From Cladosporium sp. IMV 00045 (Eukaryota; Ascomycota; Dothideomycetes; Cladosporiales; Cladosporiaceae): a stretch of 36,833 bases of DNA. Of the stretch, positions 20,289 to 31,600 are shown in pieces. The stretch lies in contig MSJI02000565.1 in the NCBI GenBank assembly GCA_001931905.2, forward strand, positions 1-36,833, given 5' to 3'. A program made the translations under genes and the position numbers. The notes beneath the pieces are model-generated. The model worked only from the letters and a program-made list of their open reading frames with translations, was not told where the DNA came from and ran no database searches. Positions within the stretch are counted from its first letter, which is position 1. Each line of letters opens with the position of its first letter.

Positions 20289-21695
20289 ATGGCGACCCCA
20301 CAACACTACCCAGAAGAGCTGCTCCACATCAGATGCTTGCTCGTCCAAAAGCAATACCATCAATGCATCAAGGCGTGTATCGATGTGCTTAGCACATGCG
20401 AAAAAGACACCGCCGACGTGCATCCCCTCGAAGAAACGTTCGCTACCTTTTACCTTGCTCTTGCACACGACGAGCTCGCACGGTCGATGCACGAGCAGTC
20501 ATCATTCAAGCTTCCTACCTTCAATCGAGCCGAGCAGCATTATAGGCAGGCGATCACAATTCTGCCGAGTGCCGAACAATATCGCTCCATATTGATGCAT
20601 GCTGAAGCCGAGTCGAGCAGCGCCATCAATGTCCCTGCGCAGTTGCTCAAACCCACGGACCCGGTCGAGCGGTCAGCAGAAAGAACAGAGTCACCGCCAC
20701 CAAGTACGCCTCCTGCTCTTCGCAAAACAACAAGCAGCGAAAAAACCCCACCTGATTCGCCCAAAGAATCGGACGTCTCGGACACCGAGAGCCACGACAG
20801 CTTTGACGATATCATGACTCCCCACCGCATCCTCAAAAGAGACATTTCGCGCATGTCCCTCCTCGACCGACCTCTGCAGCGCGACTACAGCAGCATGTCG
20901 CTCCTTGATACAAGACCAGCACTGAGCAAATCTGTCTCCCAAGGTCTGCTTCGGCCGATACGCCCGGGCTCGCCACCAAAGCAATACCATCTACCGCCAA
21001 AACTCCCTTACTCTGGCCAGAGCCTTTCCCACATCAATGTTCCCAGATTGCGCTTGTCTCCGCCACGTGGTTCATCGCTGGCTAACACATCGACGGCGCT
21101 CACTAAGTCGAGACAACTCGGTCCGCAAACGACGTCTTCTCCGACTGGAAGTAGGCACAGCAGTGGAAACGAATCTCCTGTGTCATCGCTCGATTCAGGT
21201 GTCCTGGACATGGAGGGCTCAGTTACATCGCCTGTTTCACCGCAGACTCCGCCGGGTGGAGCTCAGCAGTCCACCACTAGACCTACAACCGCAGAAGCGG
21301 TCCTCGAGGACAAGATGTCCGCTTCGTCATTGGATCTCACTCGAGTCACTGAACATCTCTCAGCAATGCGAACACAATTACAGACTCACATCACCCTTCT
21401 CCAGCGTGCCAAACTCGCCACCACCGTAGCACAAGCCGAGCGAGCTTCGCGTTCGACGATGTCGGCCAACGCACGCCTGGATGGTGGGGTCTTTGGTGGC
21501 AGCCCGGCAATGACCACGAGTACGGCAAAGCGCATCCCGCAGTCCAAGAGCTTCTGGTCTTTCACACCGGTCGATGTCAAGGCAGCTGAGAGGAAGAAAA
21601 GGATCGAAGAAGGCAGAGCAAGGGGATGGGAGAGAAAAAGGTACACTTCAGAGAAGTACGCGGCGCTTGCTGAAAAGGCGCTGGCAGAATTGTGA
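20289..21695 (+). CDS. Hypothetical protein with TPR-like N terminus and coiled C terminus
   Basis: 468 residues in one exon. The start is ATG 20289 (CAAGATGG). The first 110 residues are helical and look like tetratricopeptide-type repeats (LLVQKQYHQCIKACIDVL, FATFYLALAHDELARSM, AEQHYRQAITILPSAEQY). The middle is long, Ser/Pro-rich and probably disordered. It holds two near-copies of a short motif, RDISRMSLLDRP and RDYSSMSLLDTRP (about residues 195-220). Toward the C terminus is a predicted amphipathic helix (LTRVTEHLSAMRTQLQTHIT) and a basic tail (ERKKRIEEGRARGWERKRYT, then EKYAALAEKALAEL). The layout is that of a scaffold or adaptor protein. I know no function for it. Divergent from the permease; the next gene starts 334 bases downstream on the same strand. 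Confidence 0.8.
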   Translation: MATPQHYPEELLHIRCLLVQKQYHQCIKACIDVLSTCEKDTADVHPLEETFATFYLALAHDELARSMHEQSSFKLPTFNRAEQHYRQAITILPSAEQYRSILMHAEAESSSAINVPAQLLKPTDPVERSAERTESPPPSTPPALRKTTSSEKTPPDSPKESDVSDTESHDSFDDIMTPHRILKRDISRMSLLDRPLQRDYSSMSLLDTRPALSKSVSQGLLRPIRPGSPPKQYHLPPKLPYSGQSLSHINVPRLRLSPPRGSSLANTSTALTKSRQLGPQTTSSPTGSRHSSGNESPVSSLDSGVLDMEGSVTSPVSPQTPPGGAQQSTTRPTTAEAVLEDKMSASSLDLTRVTEHLSAMRTQLQTHITLLQRAKLATTVAQAERASRSTMSANARLDGGVFGGSPAMTTSTAKRIPQSKSFWSFTPVDVKAAERKKRIEEGRARGWERKRYTSEKYAALAEKALAEL

Positions 21696-22029
21696 TGAAA
21701 GAGTGGACTTGAGACCGACGGGATATGAGAATGCTTGAAAACGCAGCGCAGAATCACTACCGCCTTCTGCTGTATCCATTAATTACTTGCTCATCAAATT
21801 CACGGCGTGTTGTTTGGACTTGCCTTCACGAAGTTTGGGAGGGTCGCAAACTTCGGGAAGTCAGCCGATATGGCCCGTGCGCATCCTCTGTTCCATCGTG
21901 CTGTTTTACCCGTGTGGCAGGTTCCGGGAGGTATTGAATGCGACATCAAACCCTCTTGCGCCCAACTCTTTATCGCAAATCGCGCGCGACGCTTGAATCG
22001 CATTCGCTGATTATATCCATCGAACTTGC
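21696..22029. promoter_or_regulatory. Spacer with the RSC4 promoter
   Basis: 334 bases holding the 3' UTR of the TPR-like gene and the promoter of the bromodomain gene. An AT-rich TATCCATTAATTAC lies near 21773 and a GC-rich GCGCGCGACGC near 21983. No TATA box stands out and no gene is seen. Confidence 0.4.
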
Positions 22030-24534
22030 ATGTCCGACAGCGCGACCATGGACGCGAGCAGAAAGCGCAAAGCGGCCACCAACGCGACACCCTCCACCAA
22101 CGACGGCAGCGCGACCAAGAAGATCAAACTGGTGGTACGTGTCCTTCTCTTCATACTCACTCGACGGGTGCGAGGCGCATTCTCAAAGTGCGCGCGGCGG
22201 TCGACACAACGGTGTTCACGTCAAAACGACCGGAGGTGTTGTGTGTATGTGTGTCGGTGTTGTGTCAAAGAGAAGACGAAAGCTCGCGACGGGTTGGAGC
22301 ATTGGACTTTGAACCCAACACGGCACCTCCGTCATACTCCGCTGATCCACCGTGACCGCCTTGCAACCATCATCCATATATTTGCGTCTGGCGCAGACCT
22401 CGGAGTTGAGCGAAACTGACATGCTATCCTGCAGAACACCAGAGATGTGCCCTCTCCCGCCCCGGCAACTCCGGCCAGTCGCGAGTCTCTGCCTCACAAG
22501 GTCGGCCTGCAACTAATCAACAATCTGAGGAAGTCCCAAGACAAATCGTAAGCCGACGACTGATGGAGTTGCACCGCCATGCAGGCGTTCAATAGCAGAG
22601 ATTGACAATTCTTCCAGTGGCCGCCTAATTGCATCACAATTCTTGAGCCTTCCTCCGCGCGATGAATTGCCAGACTACTACGAGGTCACCAAGCTACCGA
22701 TAGCAATCGACACCATAGAAGACAAGATAAACGATGGCGCCTACAACACCGTCACCGAGATCGAAAGCGACTTCAAGCGAATGGTGCAGAACGCCAAAGA
22801 CTACAACGATAGCCACAGCGAGATATTCGACGATGCTGAGAGGATACGCAAGCTTGTCTACAACTACATGAAGCAGCACAATCCGGCGTATAATGACGAT
22901 GCGAACTACACAAGTTTCCCGACGCCAATTCCCAAGGCGGCTGAGAAGCGTGTCAACGGGAACACCGACAGTCACGGCCCAAATGGACGCACATCTGAGA
23001 CTCCCGCACGACAGAGAAAGTCTACCGCACCTGCCTCCGCAGAGCCTCCTGAAAGAAACACATCTGTCGCCGCAGAAGCAGCTGGCGGCGATCACGAAAG
23101 TGGTATCAGTTTCAAGGGACTGTCTTTTCAGAATGCCCAGCAAGCCATAATCGATGCGTTGCTCAAGCACACGGATGAGGAGTACGTAGCTGATGCTCTG
23201 CCAGTGTCGAAAGTATACTGATCGTTTCTCAGGGGCCTGGAGATCTTCACGCCATTTGCAAACTTGCCTTCGAGAAAACTGGAAGACTATTACAAATTCA
23301 TCAAGTACCCTGTGTCTCTGAAGGGCGTACGGAAACGCATCAACGGCGAACACGGCCGAAATGAGCGTACTGGAATCACTGATTACAAGACTTGGGACAC
23401 ATTCGAAGAGGACGTGAGCTTCATCTGGCGCAACGCCAGAGACTACAACGAAGATGGTAGTGAGATGTTCGAGCTTGCGAACCAATTCGAAGTAAGTTGA
23501 TCATGAATTCAGGGGAATCTGGTGTAATCAATTCATTTACTAAACTTCTATAGGAACACTTCAAATCACTCCTTGAAGACGCAAAGTCGAAGGTTGGAGG
23601 ACCCACGCAGCCGAAGATAAAGATTGGTGGCCCAAAGCCTAAGGTCACCCTGAATCTCTCACAAAATCGCCCATCGCCCTCTCCCGCCACCGTTCAAGTC
23701 GACAATGAGGCGCTCGCGCGACAGAAACAGGCGCCATCGGCCGTAGCGACCGAGAAAGCGAATGAGCAGCGCCAATCTCCTGCTGTGAATGGCTCAAAGC
23801 GGTCCACTTCGCAGGCGCCGAAACCCGAAGAAGCCCGGGCACCGAGTGTTGCTGCAGCGGCTCCATCACCAGCAGAACCTGTTAAGGTTGAGAAGGCAGT
23901 TTCACAATCACCGGCTGTCAACCCTGCTGTCCCGACCGTATCTACCGTGCCTGCCGCCTCCGCAGCGCCCGCAGCGCCTGCCGCCACGCCTACCGCTACG
24001 ACCAATGGCTCGATGCCACCGCCGACTGCAAGACCTGCGAGCAGCAGCCCATATCCAAACGGTCAAGCTCCAGTCAGTAGCTACACGTTTACCGCGCCTG
24101 CGCTTCTACCTCCAACACCTGTGCGTGCGTATCCCTTGACAGAGGCCCTCCTCCCGAAGGTATCAATCGCTACGCACCCACACCTCAGTGTTCCTACGCC
24201 TCTCCACCTCGCTATTCCACCGCATCCCACTCTTGCGCAGCAATCGCGGACCATGACAATTCCGCCAAGCCATTACTTCCTCCAAATCTCTCCTACAATC
24301 TCGAAGACCCTGAGCTTCGGCCGACCCTACAAGATGTTTGTCTCAGTCAACGGCGCGCGCCTGACACAGCGAGATACGCAACAAGAAGGGCCTCTGAGAA
24401 CTCATGTGTACGAGAGCAGCCTCGTGCAAGGTGTAAACAGAATCGAGGTCGAAATCGCAGCCTCCAAGGAAAATGGCAAAGAGGGGCTGGACATCGAAAA
24501 GGTCACTGTTTTTGCGAATCTGCTGAAATCGTAA
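22030..24534 (+). CDS. RSC4: Tandem bromodomain chromatin remodelling subunit, Rsc4-like
   Basis: Five exons (22030-22134, 22435-22547, 22618-23181, 23233-23491, 23554-24534) give 673 residues. The introns are 300, 70, 51 and 62 bases. The short first exon encodes a basic, nuclear-signal-like start (SRKRKAA, TKKIKLV). Bromodomain 1 spans about 50-165 with LPDYYEVTKLPIAIDTIEDK and the acetyl-lysine-reading Asn136 in NAKDYND. Bromodomain 2 spans about 235-350 with LEDYYKFIKYPVSLKGV and Asn333 in NARDYNED. Both pockets look intact. A Pro/Ala-rich linker (about 360-510) follows, then a C-terminal beta-rich domain (PPSHYFLQISPTISKTL, VYESSLVQGVNRIEVEIA). The order of two bromodomains plus this C-terminal domain fits Rsc4 of the RSC remodeller rather than Bdf1 or Rsc1/2, which have an ET or BAH domain instead. 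Acts in the nucleus. Confidence 0.92.
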
Positions 24535-24735
24535 GCGTGAGGGATTATGTCACGCATGAGATATGATGGAGTTTCGTCCTTGTTTTTTTGCTTGCTGTGC
24601 TAATAGAGCAAGGCCTCATCGCATCCGGTGTATTCTATCACTTTCTTCTTCCTTTTGTGGAAACTCCACCGCTGATATAGTCCTACAATGAAAGAAACCC
24701 AAAATCCAGATCCTAAAAACAGATCAATCACCGCA

Positions 24736-25215
24736 TCAATCCAATTTCAATTCCAAATACACAACTCCTTCCAGCGGATTCGCATAATAAGCCTCAATCT
24801 CCCGAAACCCCAAACTGGCATAAAGCCCCCTCGCCGAAGTCATCGAAGCAAGCGTATCGAGCCTCATAGCCCTGTACCCCAACCGTCTCGCTTCCACCAC
24901 AATCGCTTCCGCCAACGCCTTGCCGATGCCACTCCCTCGCCCCGCGGGACTGACGTACAGGCGTTTCATCTCGCAGATCCCTGGCGAGCCCAGTGGTCGC
25001 ACGCCCACGCAGCCGATCGCTTCGTTTGTGCTGGTGGATTTTGCGAGGAGAAGGGAGCCGGTCGGTGGGGAGTATTTTCCGGGTAGGCTGGTGAGTTCGG
25101 CTGCGAAGTCTTGGAAGGATAGGTCGAGACCGAGGGCCGTGGCGTAGGCTTGGAAAAGGGTTGTGGTGGAGGCGAAATCGGAAGGTGTGAGGGCTGGGGT
25201 TATTTTGTAGGACAT
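24736..25215 (-). CDS. GNAT-family N-acetyltransferase
   Basis: 159 residues, one exon, starting MSYKITPALTPSDF. The frame is open for about 68 codons upstream but without family sequence or a nearer ATG. The acetyl-CoA pyrophosphate loop is clear as RGSGIGKALAEA (R-x-x-G-x-G at residues 93-98), preceded by the beta-4 strand EMKRLYVSPA and followed by LGYRAMRLDTLASM and ARGLYASLGFREIEAYY, the standard GNAT end. It transfers an acetyl group from acetyl-CoA to an amine. The substrate is unknown, and small-molecule or amino acid acetylation is more likely than histone acetylation given its small size. It is convergent with the RSC4 gene (201 bases apart) and divergent from MEX67. Confidence 0.9.
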   Translation of the reverse strand: MSYKITPALTPSDFASTTTLFQAYATALGLDLSFQDFAAELTSLPGKYSPPTGSLLLAKSTSTNEAIGCVGVRPLGSPGICEMKRLYVSPAGRGSGIGKALAEAIVVEARRLGYRAMRLDTLASMTSARGLYASLGFREIEAYYANPLEGVVYLELKLD

Positions 25216-25962
25216 TTTTGTTGGCGTGGGTGAGAGCGTTGAGGTTGGCTGAACCGGTCTCGCGGTAGTGAGGTGATGGATTGAGTGCTTCGTTCTGATT
25301 CTTTTTATCTTTAAATGGTGAAGGAGGGAAGCGTAGGGCGTATCTTTGGAGTCATCTGCTGTGGGAAATGATGGAAGTGTTGGGGGTGGATCTTTTATTG
25401 TGCGTATGTAGCTATTCAAATATCGTGAAGTTGAAGAAGGGGTCCGTATCCGATACGCTCATATCTAGCATCCCTACAACCGCTCCTCACAGCCACGGTT
25501 TGTGTACTACGAATTGCTTGTGACGAACAAGACATGTGAAGCGATGTCTGCGTCTGCATGACTAAGCATGGCTGAAGTTTCAGCCTTAGGCAGCCACATG
25601 CCGGCAGCCTCGCGCTAGCGGCTAGCGGCTGCCTTGCCGCCGATCCACAAGCTTCTCTCTGAGCTTCACGGCTTGACGCTGCGACTCTTTGCTTTGTCTG
25701 CGACTCCACTAATTCTTCCTTTCGACATTCACAAAACAACAACTGCACTTCGCCTGCACCTCTACTTGCAATTAGCACGCTCCTTCGCGGCACTCGATTA
25801 CGCTCGTTAGTGTATCAGAAACAACACATCATCACACCAGGCACAGCGACACTCCACCGGGCGAGTCGCAAACCGACAATCACTAGCCGACCGCGGTAAC
25901 CTGCTGGCTTCGCCCGCCAGCCTTTCGCACAACCCGATCGCTACCACTGCAAGACCACTACA
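25216..25962. promoter_or_regulatory. Divergent promoter between the acetyltransferase and MEX67
   Basis: 747 bases with no gene. It contains a short direct repeat (GCGCTAGCGGCTAGCGGCT near 25610). The right part is C/A-rich and probably the MEX67 leader, ending ACCACTACAATGG at its start codon. No TATA box is obvious. Confidence 0.45.
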
Positions 25963-28117
25963 ATGGTCGCTCGCGCCAACAGGGCTTCCAAGAACGCTGC
26001 CCGTGGACCTGCGGCCACCCGCCGCGACCGAGCGAAAGCGGATCGCGATGGCGATCTCTCCATGGATGGCCCAGTGAAGGGTCGTGGCGGAAGAGTTGGA
26101 AAGTCCTCTGGCTCTGCGAATGCGCGCAAGGACCTCACTTCAGGCAAGCCTAAAAGTGGCATCCTCAGCGCTGCCAGCCAAAGGGCTATTCTCAAGCACG
26201 CCGGCGCAGGCGATGTCGCCATGAAAGGATCGAAGACCGGGCCTTCGCGCGGACTCACGGAACTGAGGATCACCAACTGGACCAAGAGCAAGGCCTCCAA
26301 CCACGATGACGGTGGTGTCAGCTCTCTCATCACGTGGCTGGAGAAAAAGGCGAGCAACCGCCTGAGTTCAAGAGTTAGGACTGTCAAAATCAAGAAGGTA
26401 TGTTGCCGCCATCGCTCTTGCTGCTTTACTGGACAACATACCACGACTCGCCAGCCAGCCTAGTCTGGTCTACTTTGTCTAAAATTGCTTTTTACAACTA
26501 CGGCCGCGATACGCATAACGTCTCCTGTCCATTTTCGAATCACTAGCGAACCCAGCCGCTTCACCGCCGACAATTTTACTAACGTTCGTACAGTCTCAGG
26601 TTGAAGGAGAAGAACTTAACATCAGTGTGCCGGCGGAAGATGCAGGCGCAGTGCTTCGCCTTGACGGTTGGCAATGGGCTGGTATCAATGTCAAGGTCGA
26701 GAGGATCGGAGGGGACGCTAGCGCTGCTGGCGGATCCAAGACGGAGCAGACAAGGGATATGATTAAGGGTGTGCTGGAAAGACGCTACAACATTGAGAGC
26801 AAATTCTTGGACCTCAGTGTGCTCCGCCAGGACGAAAAGCTCAAGGAGCAATCGATCTTCAACGTCAAATCCACTGCCGGCAAATTCTTCCCAGCGATGA
26901 TGAGGGTTCTGGAAGGTGCCTTCGAAACGGCCAAGGACAAAGACGACGCCGTGCAAAGCGTCTCCCTGGCCAACAACGAACTGACGGATTTGACTGCTAT
27001 GAGCACACTTCCGCAGACCTTGCCAAAGCTCAAGAACCTGGATCTATCAAACAACAAGTTCGAGAAGCTCGGCCAGCTTGCGCTATGGAAGAAGCGATTC
27101 TACCACCTCGAGCAGCTCATCTTGACTGGAAACCCGATTGAACAGTCAGAGCCCGATTACGCCTCATCGATAATTCAGTGGTTCCCCAATCTGCGCTCGT
27201 TGAACGGCATCCAAGTTCGCACCGAAGAGGACATTGCCAACCGCAGCAAGACGCCAGATCTTCCGTTCCCAATCCGTTCACCAGCTTTCCAGGACGAAGG
27301 CGGAATCGCAGAAGGATTCATCAGGAACTTTATTGCCGGTTTCGACACTGACCGCGCCGCACTCACATCTCTTTACTACGACGAACAGTCCGAGTTTTCC
27401 TACTCGGTGAACACTGGCGCTCCTCGCGATCCATCGAACACAGAGCAGACGGAGAAGCAGGAGTGGGGAGACTACATCAAGAACAGCCGCAACCTCAAGA
27501 AGATCTCGCAGCTGCCAGCACGTCAGAACAGAAAGTTCCGTGGTCCACAGGCTGTTTCAGATGTGTTCGCGGCATTCCCCAAAACGAAGCATGCAGATCT
27601 TGCCACCGAGGCGAAGAAGTACATGATCGAAGCGCACATCCAGCCTGGTGTGCCAGACCCAAGCGGTGGTAGCCAGAGTGGTGTTGACGGCTTCTTCGTT
27701 TCTATCCACGGCGAGTTCGACGAGCTTGACAATGCCACAGGTCAGCCGAAGAAGAAGAGAAGCTTCGACCGCACCTTCATCCTTGGACCTGGCGGAGCAT
27801 CCGGCGTTCGGGTTGTTAACGACATCCTGACTGTCCGGGCTTATGGTGGTGCGCAAGCCTTCGATCCCGACAACTTTGAAGGATTGAATGGCACCGCAGC
27901 CGCCGCGCCGCAGCCCGAAGGCGTGCCCCAGCTCCCCGCTGGATTGACGATCGAGGTGGCAGAGCAGATGTGTCTCGAGCTGCAAAAGCAGACTCGCATG
28001 ACAATTGGATATGCGAAGGAATGTTTGGAGCAGGTGAACTGGGACTTCGCGACGGCACTGCAGGCTTTCGAGAGCGTCAAGGGCAATTTGCCACCGGATG
28101 CTTTTGTGGCCGCCTAG
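25963..28117 (+). CDS. MEX67: mRNA export receptor Mex67 (NXF/TAP family)
   Basis: Two exons (25963-26397 and 26594-28117) with a 196-base phase-0 intron (GTATGT, a textbook ACTAAC branch, GTACAG) give 652 residues. The order of parts is: a basic, Gly/Ala-rich N terminus; an RRM-like domain from about residue 95 (TELRITNWTK, VRTVKIKK, LRLDGWQWAGINVKVERI); leucine-rich repeats at about 265-350 (LPKLKNLDLSNNKFEKL, LEQLILTGNPIEQ); an NTF2-like domain at about 385-560 (GFIRNFIAGFDTDRAALTSL, LTVRAYGG) that pairs with Mtr2; and a C-terminal TAP-C/UBA domain at about 598-650 (CLEQVNWDFATALQAFESVK) that binds FG nucleoporins. It carries mature mRNPs through the nuclear pore. Length and domain set are those of a complete Mex67. 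The start has a good context (ACAATGG). Confidence 0.96.
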
Positions 28118-28652
28118 GGAGTGGCAGGCAGCAAGGACTTGTTGGGATATTGGACGACTGGAAAAATCACAAAATAATGACGAGTTTCTTTTTCTTTGTA
28201 CTTATAAGCACTGGCGCTGGGGGCATGGGCATAGCACCACATTGGTTGCTTGAAGGAGTATTGCAAGCAGAGAGCCGATTCCTCTGGCAAAACCTTGTTT
28301 TCTAGATAGATTGATGAACCTCACGCTCGTGTAGCTCTTTAGCCACACTCTGAGCTTTTGCTAGCACAACACTTGAATCACAATTTCCGCTTTTGTCACA
28401 GCGTTCTTCAGTCACATGCTTGCTGCATGAAGTGAATGATGCGGGGCGGAAATAGCCGCAAAGTTCGCTCCTTCCTCACAGCTTCTGGACCTCTGATGAA
28501 GTTCTTCGGTCGCCGTCGCGAAACACCAACACCACGTCCATCACCGACAAGACAAACGCTCTACACAGGGTAAACACCACTTCAATCCATAACTGAAGTA
28601 ACAGTATCTGATCAACACAGCTCGACGCCACGCGCGCGACGCCGCGTTGAAC
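28118..28652. promoter_or_regulatory. MEX67 3' UTR and HSH155 promoter
   Basis: 535 bases. A T-rich 3' UTR follows MEX67 (TTTCTTTTTCTTTG near 28184). The HSH155 leader before ATG 28653 is rich in CACCAACACCACG and GCGCGCGACGCC. The codon TTG at 28647 is in frame but the ATG at 28653 is the natural start. No gene is seen. Confidence 0.45.
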
Positions 28653-31600
28653 ATGTCTGACGGTTCGTTCCTCACTTCCCACCTACGCGCAGCTGCACGA
28701 ACACAGGAAGCTGACATGAACATCATAGCGGACTTCGCCCGCGCACGCCAGGGCGCCGCCGAGAGGAGCGCTGGCAACAAAAGCGCAAGCGGCGGCCAGC
28801 GTAACAACAACACCAAAGTCTCGTTGACGGAGAATATGGACACGGAACTGTACGGCCAAGGCGGCGACAAGTATGCAGGCTACAACACCTCCATCCCCGC
28901 CGACGATGAGATGGAGATGGATGGCGGCGACGACGAAGACGCGAACGGCGGCCGCCTGATCGGCCAGTATACCGCGACAGCAGACCAGATCGGCGAATGG
29001 GCGACGGGCGACGCGGCAGAGGACGACATTCTCAACTCACGGGAGAAGCAGGCGCAGATTCAGAGCAGAGAGACGGACTATCAGCAGAGGCGCTTTCAAC
29101 GGCGCCTAAGTGACGCAGGAGATGAAGGTAAGACTTACAGACAGACCATGGAGGAGAGGGAGCTTGAGAGGGAAGAGGAGCGCGTGAGGAGGGCAATTGA
29201 GGAGAAGAGGAAGGATCAAATTGCGAAGGGCGAGGATGACATGGTTGTCGACGAGGCGAAGCCTACGTTGAAGGACGGAAGCAAGGAGGATTCACCAGAG
29301 GCGAAGCCGAGGAGGAGAGCGAGGAAGCGAGGCTGGGACGCTGATGAAACCGCACCTGTTGCGGAGACAAACGGCGAGAGCAAGGCGAATGGCGATGCCG
29401 CGAATGGCGAGGTCAAGAAGAGGAAGTCGAGATGGGACACCGCAAGCGGAGCCGAGGAGGGCACTTCTTACAACGCAGAGGGGCAGCTCATCAACGCCGA
29501 GGGCGAGGTGATTTCATCAGAATCGAAGCCTGCGAAGAGAAAGTCGAGGTGGGACTCAACATCGGTGCCCCAGACAACAGAGGCCATCAACGGAGCGACC
29601 GAGGCACCGAAGCGCCGTTCGAAATGGGATGTCGCTGGCCCTGCTGGCGGTGTCGATGCTACGCCTGCTCCTGGTGCGGGATCTGCAGGTTCGGCACAGC
29701 CTGTCATGCCCTTTGGCACCGATGTCAACAGCCGCAATGCGCCTATTTCCGACGAAGAGCTGGACGAGCTCCTACCCTCCGAAGGGTTCAAGATTCTTAT
29801 TCCTCCTCCCGGATACGAGCCAGTGCGCGCACCCGCAAAGCGCGTGGTACCTTCAGCAACACCACTGCCGACTGGCGGCTTCATGAACCAGGAGCCTGTG
29901 GATGCTCGCGCAATGGGCAAGCAACTGCCGTCAGAGATTCCTGGTGTGGGTGATCTGCAGTTCTTCAAAAATGAGGACATGCAGTACTTTGGCAAGCTCG
30001 TTGATGGCGCAGATGAGAATGATCTCAGTGTCGATGAGCTGAAGCAGCGCAAGATCATGCGCTTGTTGCTCAAGGTCAAGAACGGCACACCGCCCATGAG
30101 GAAGACTGCTCTGCGCCAGTTGACGGACAATGCGCGTAGCTTCGGCGCTGGTGCATTGTTTGATCAGATCCTCCCCCTTCTGATGGAGAAGTCACTTGAA
30201 GATCAAGAACGCCACTTGCTCGTCAAGGTCATTGACAGAGTCCTCTACAAATTGGACGACCTTGTGCGGCCATATACTCACAAGATTCTGGTCGTCATTG
30301 AGCCTTTGCTCATCGATCAAGATTACTACGCTCGCGTTGAGGGTCGCGAGATCATTTCCAACTTGGCCAAAGCGGCCGGTCTAGCACACATGATTAGCAC
30401 GATGCGTCCCGATATCGACCACGTTGACGAGTATGTACGAAACACCACTGCACGCGCTTTCGCCGTAGTCGCCAGTGCACTTGGTATCCCGACCCTGCTA
30501 CCCTTCCTTAAGGCTGTGTGCAAGAGCAAAAAATCATGGCAGGCCCGCCACACTGGTGTCAAGATTGTGCAACAAATCCCCATTCTCATGGGATGCGCTG
30601 TACTCCCCCATCTCAAGGGCTTGGTCGACTGTATTGGCGACAACCTGAACGACGAGCAGGCGAAGGTCCGCACAGTCACATCCCTCGCCCTCGCTGCATT
30701 GGCCGAAGCATCCAACCCATTCGGTATTGAGAGCTTCGATGAGATCCTCAACCCACTGTGGACTGGCGCGAGAAAGCAGCGTGGCAAGGGTCTTGCTGGA
30801 TTCCTCAAGGCTGTCGGTTACATCATTCCTCTCATGGACGAGGAATACTCAAACTACTACACAAGCCAGATCATGGAAATCCTCATCCGCGAGTTTCAGT
30901 CCCCGGACGAGGAAATGAAGAAGGTGGTCTTGAAGGTTGTTTCGCAGTGCGCTGGCACCGGTGGTGTGACTGCGGGATATCTTAAGGAGACTGTTCTTGA
31001 CGACTTCTTCAAGTACTTCTGGGTGAGGCGCATGGCGCTCGACAGGAGGAACTACAAGCAGGTGGTCGAGACTACCGTGGATCTCGGCAACAAGGTGGGT
31101 GTCGGCGAGATCGTTGATCGCATCGTCGGCAACCTCAAGGATGAGAGTGAAGCTTACCGCAAGATGACGGTCGAGACGATCGAGAAGGTCATCTCTGCAA
31201 TGGGTGCTGCTGATATCAACGAGAGACTCGAGGAGCGTCTCGTCGACGGTATTCTGCATGCTTTCCAGGAGCAGAGCGTGGAAGACATTGTGCTGTTGAA
31301 CGGCTTTGGTACTGTGGTCAACGCACTTGGCACCAGGTGCAAGCCCTACCTGCCACAGATTGTCTCCACCATTCTCTGGCGTCTTAACAACAAGAGCGCC
31401 ACTGTCCGTCAACAAGCCGCAGACCTGATCTCGCGCATTGCTGTTGTTATGAAGCAGTGCGGCGAAGATGCGCTCATGGGCAAGCTCGGCACAGTCTTGT
31501 ACGAGTATCTGGGTGAAGAGTATCCCGAGGTGCTTGGTTCTATTCTTGGTGCTATGCGCTCCATCGTCACTGTGGTCGGCATCAATAGTATGCAGCCGCC

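Noticed and set aside
22135..22434. Intronic small nucleolar RNA in the long first intron of RSC4
   Set aside because: No C box (RTGATGA) with a matching D box and no box H/ACA layout could be found.
25216..25419. N-terminal extension of the acetyltransferase
   Set aside because: No ATG in the extension, no GNAT similarity, Thr/Pro-rich leader-like composition; the MSYK start gives a normal GNAT length.
29468..30130. A 220-codon minus-strand frame opposite HSH155
   Set aside because: Antisense shadow of the conserved N-terminal part of the SF3B1-type protein.
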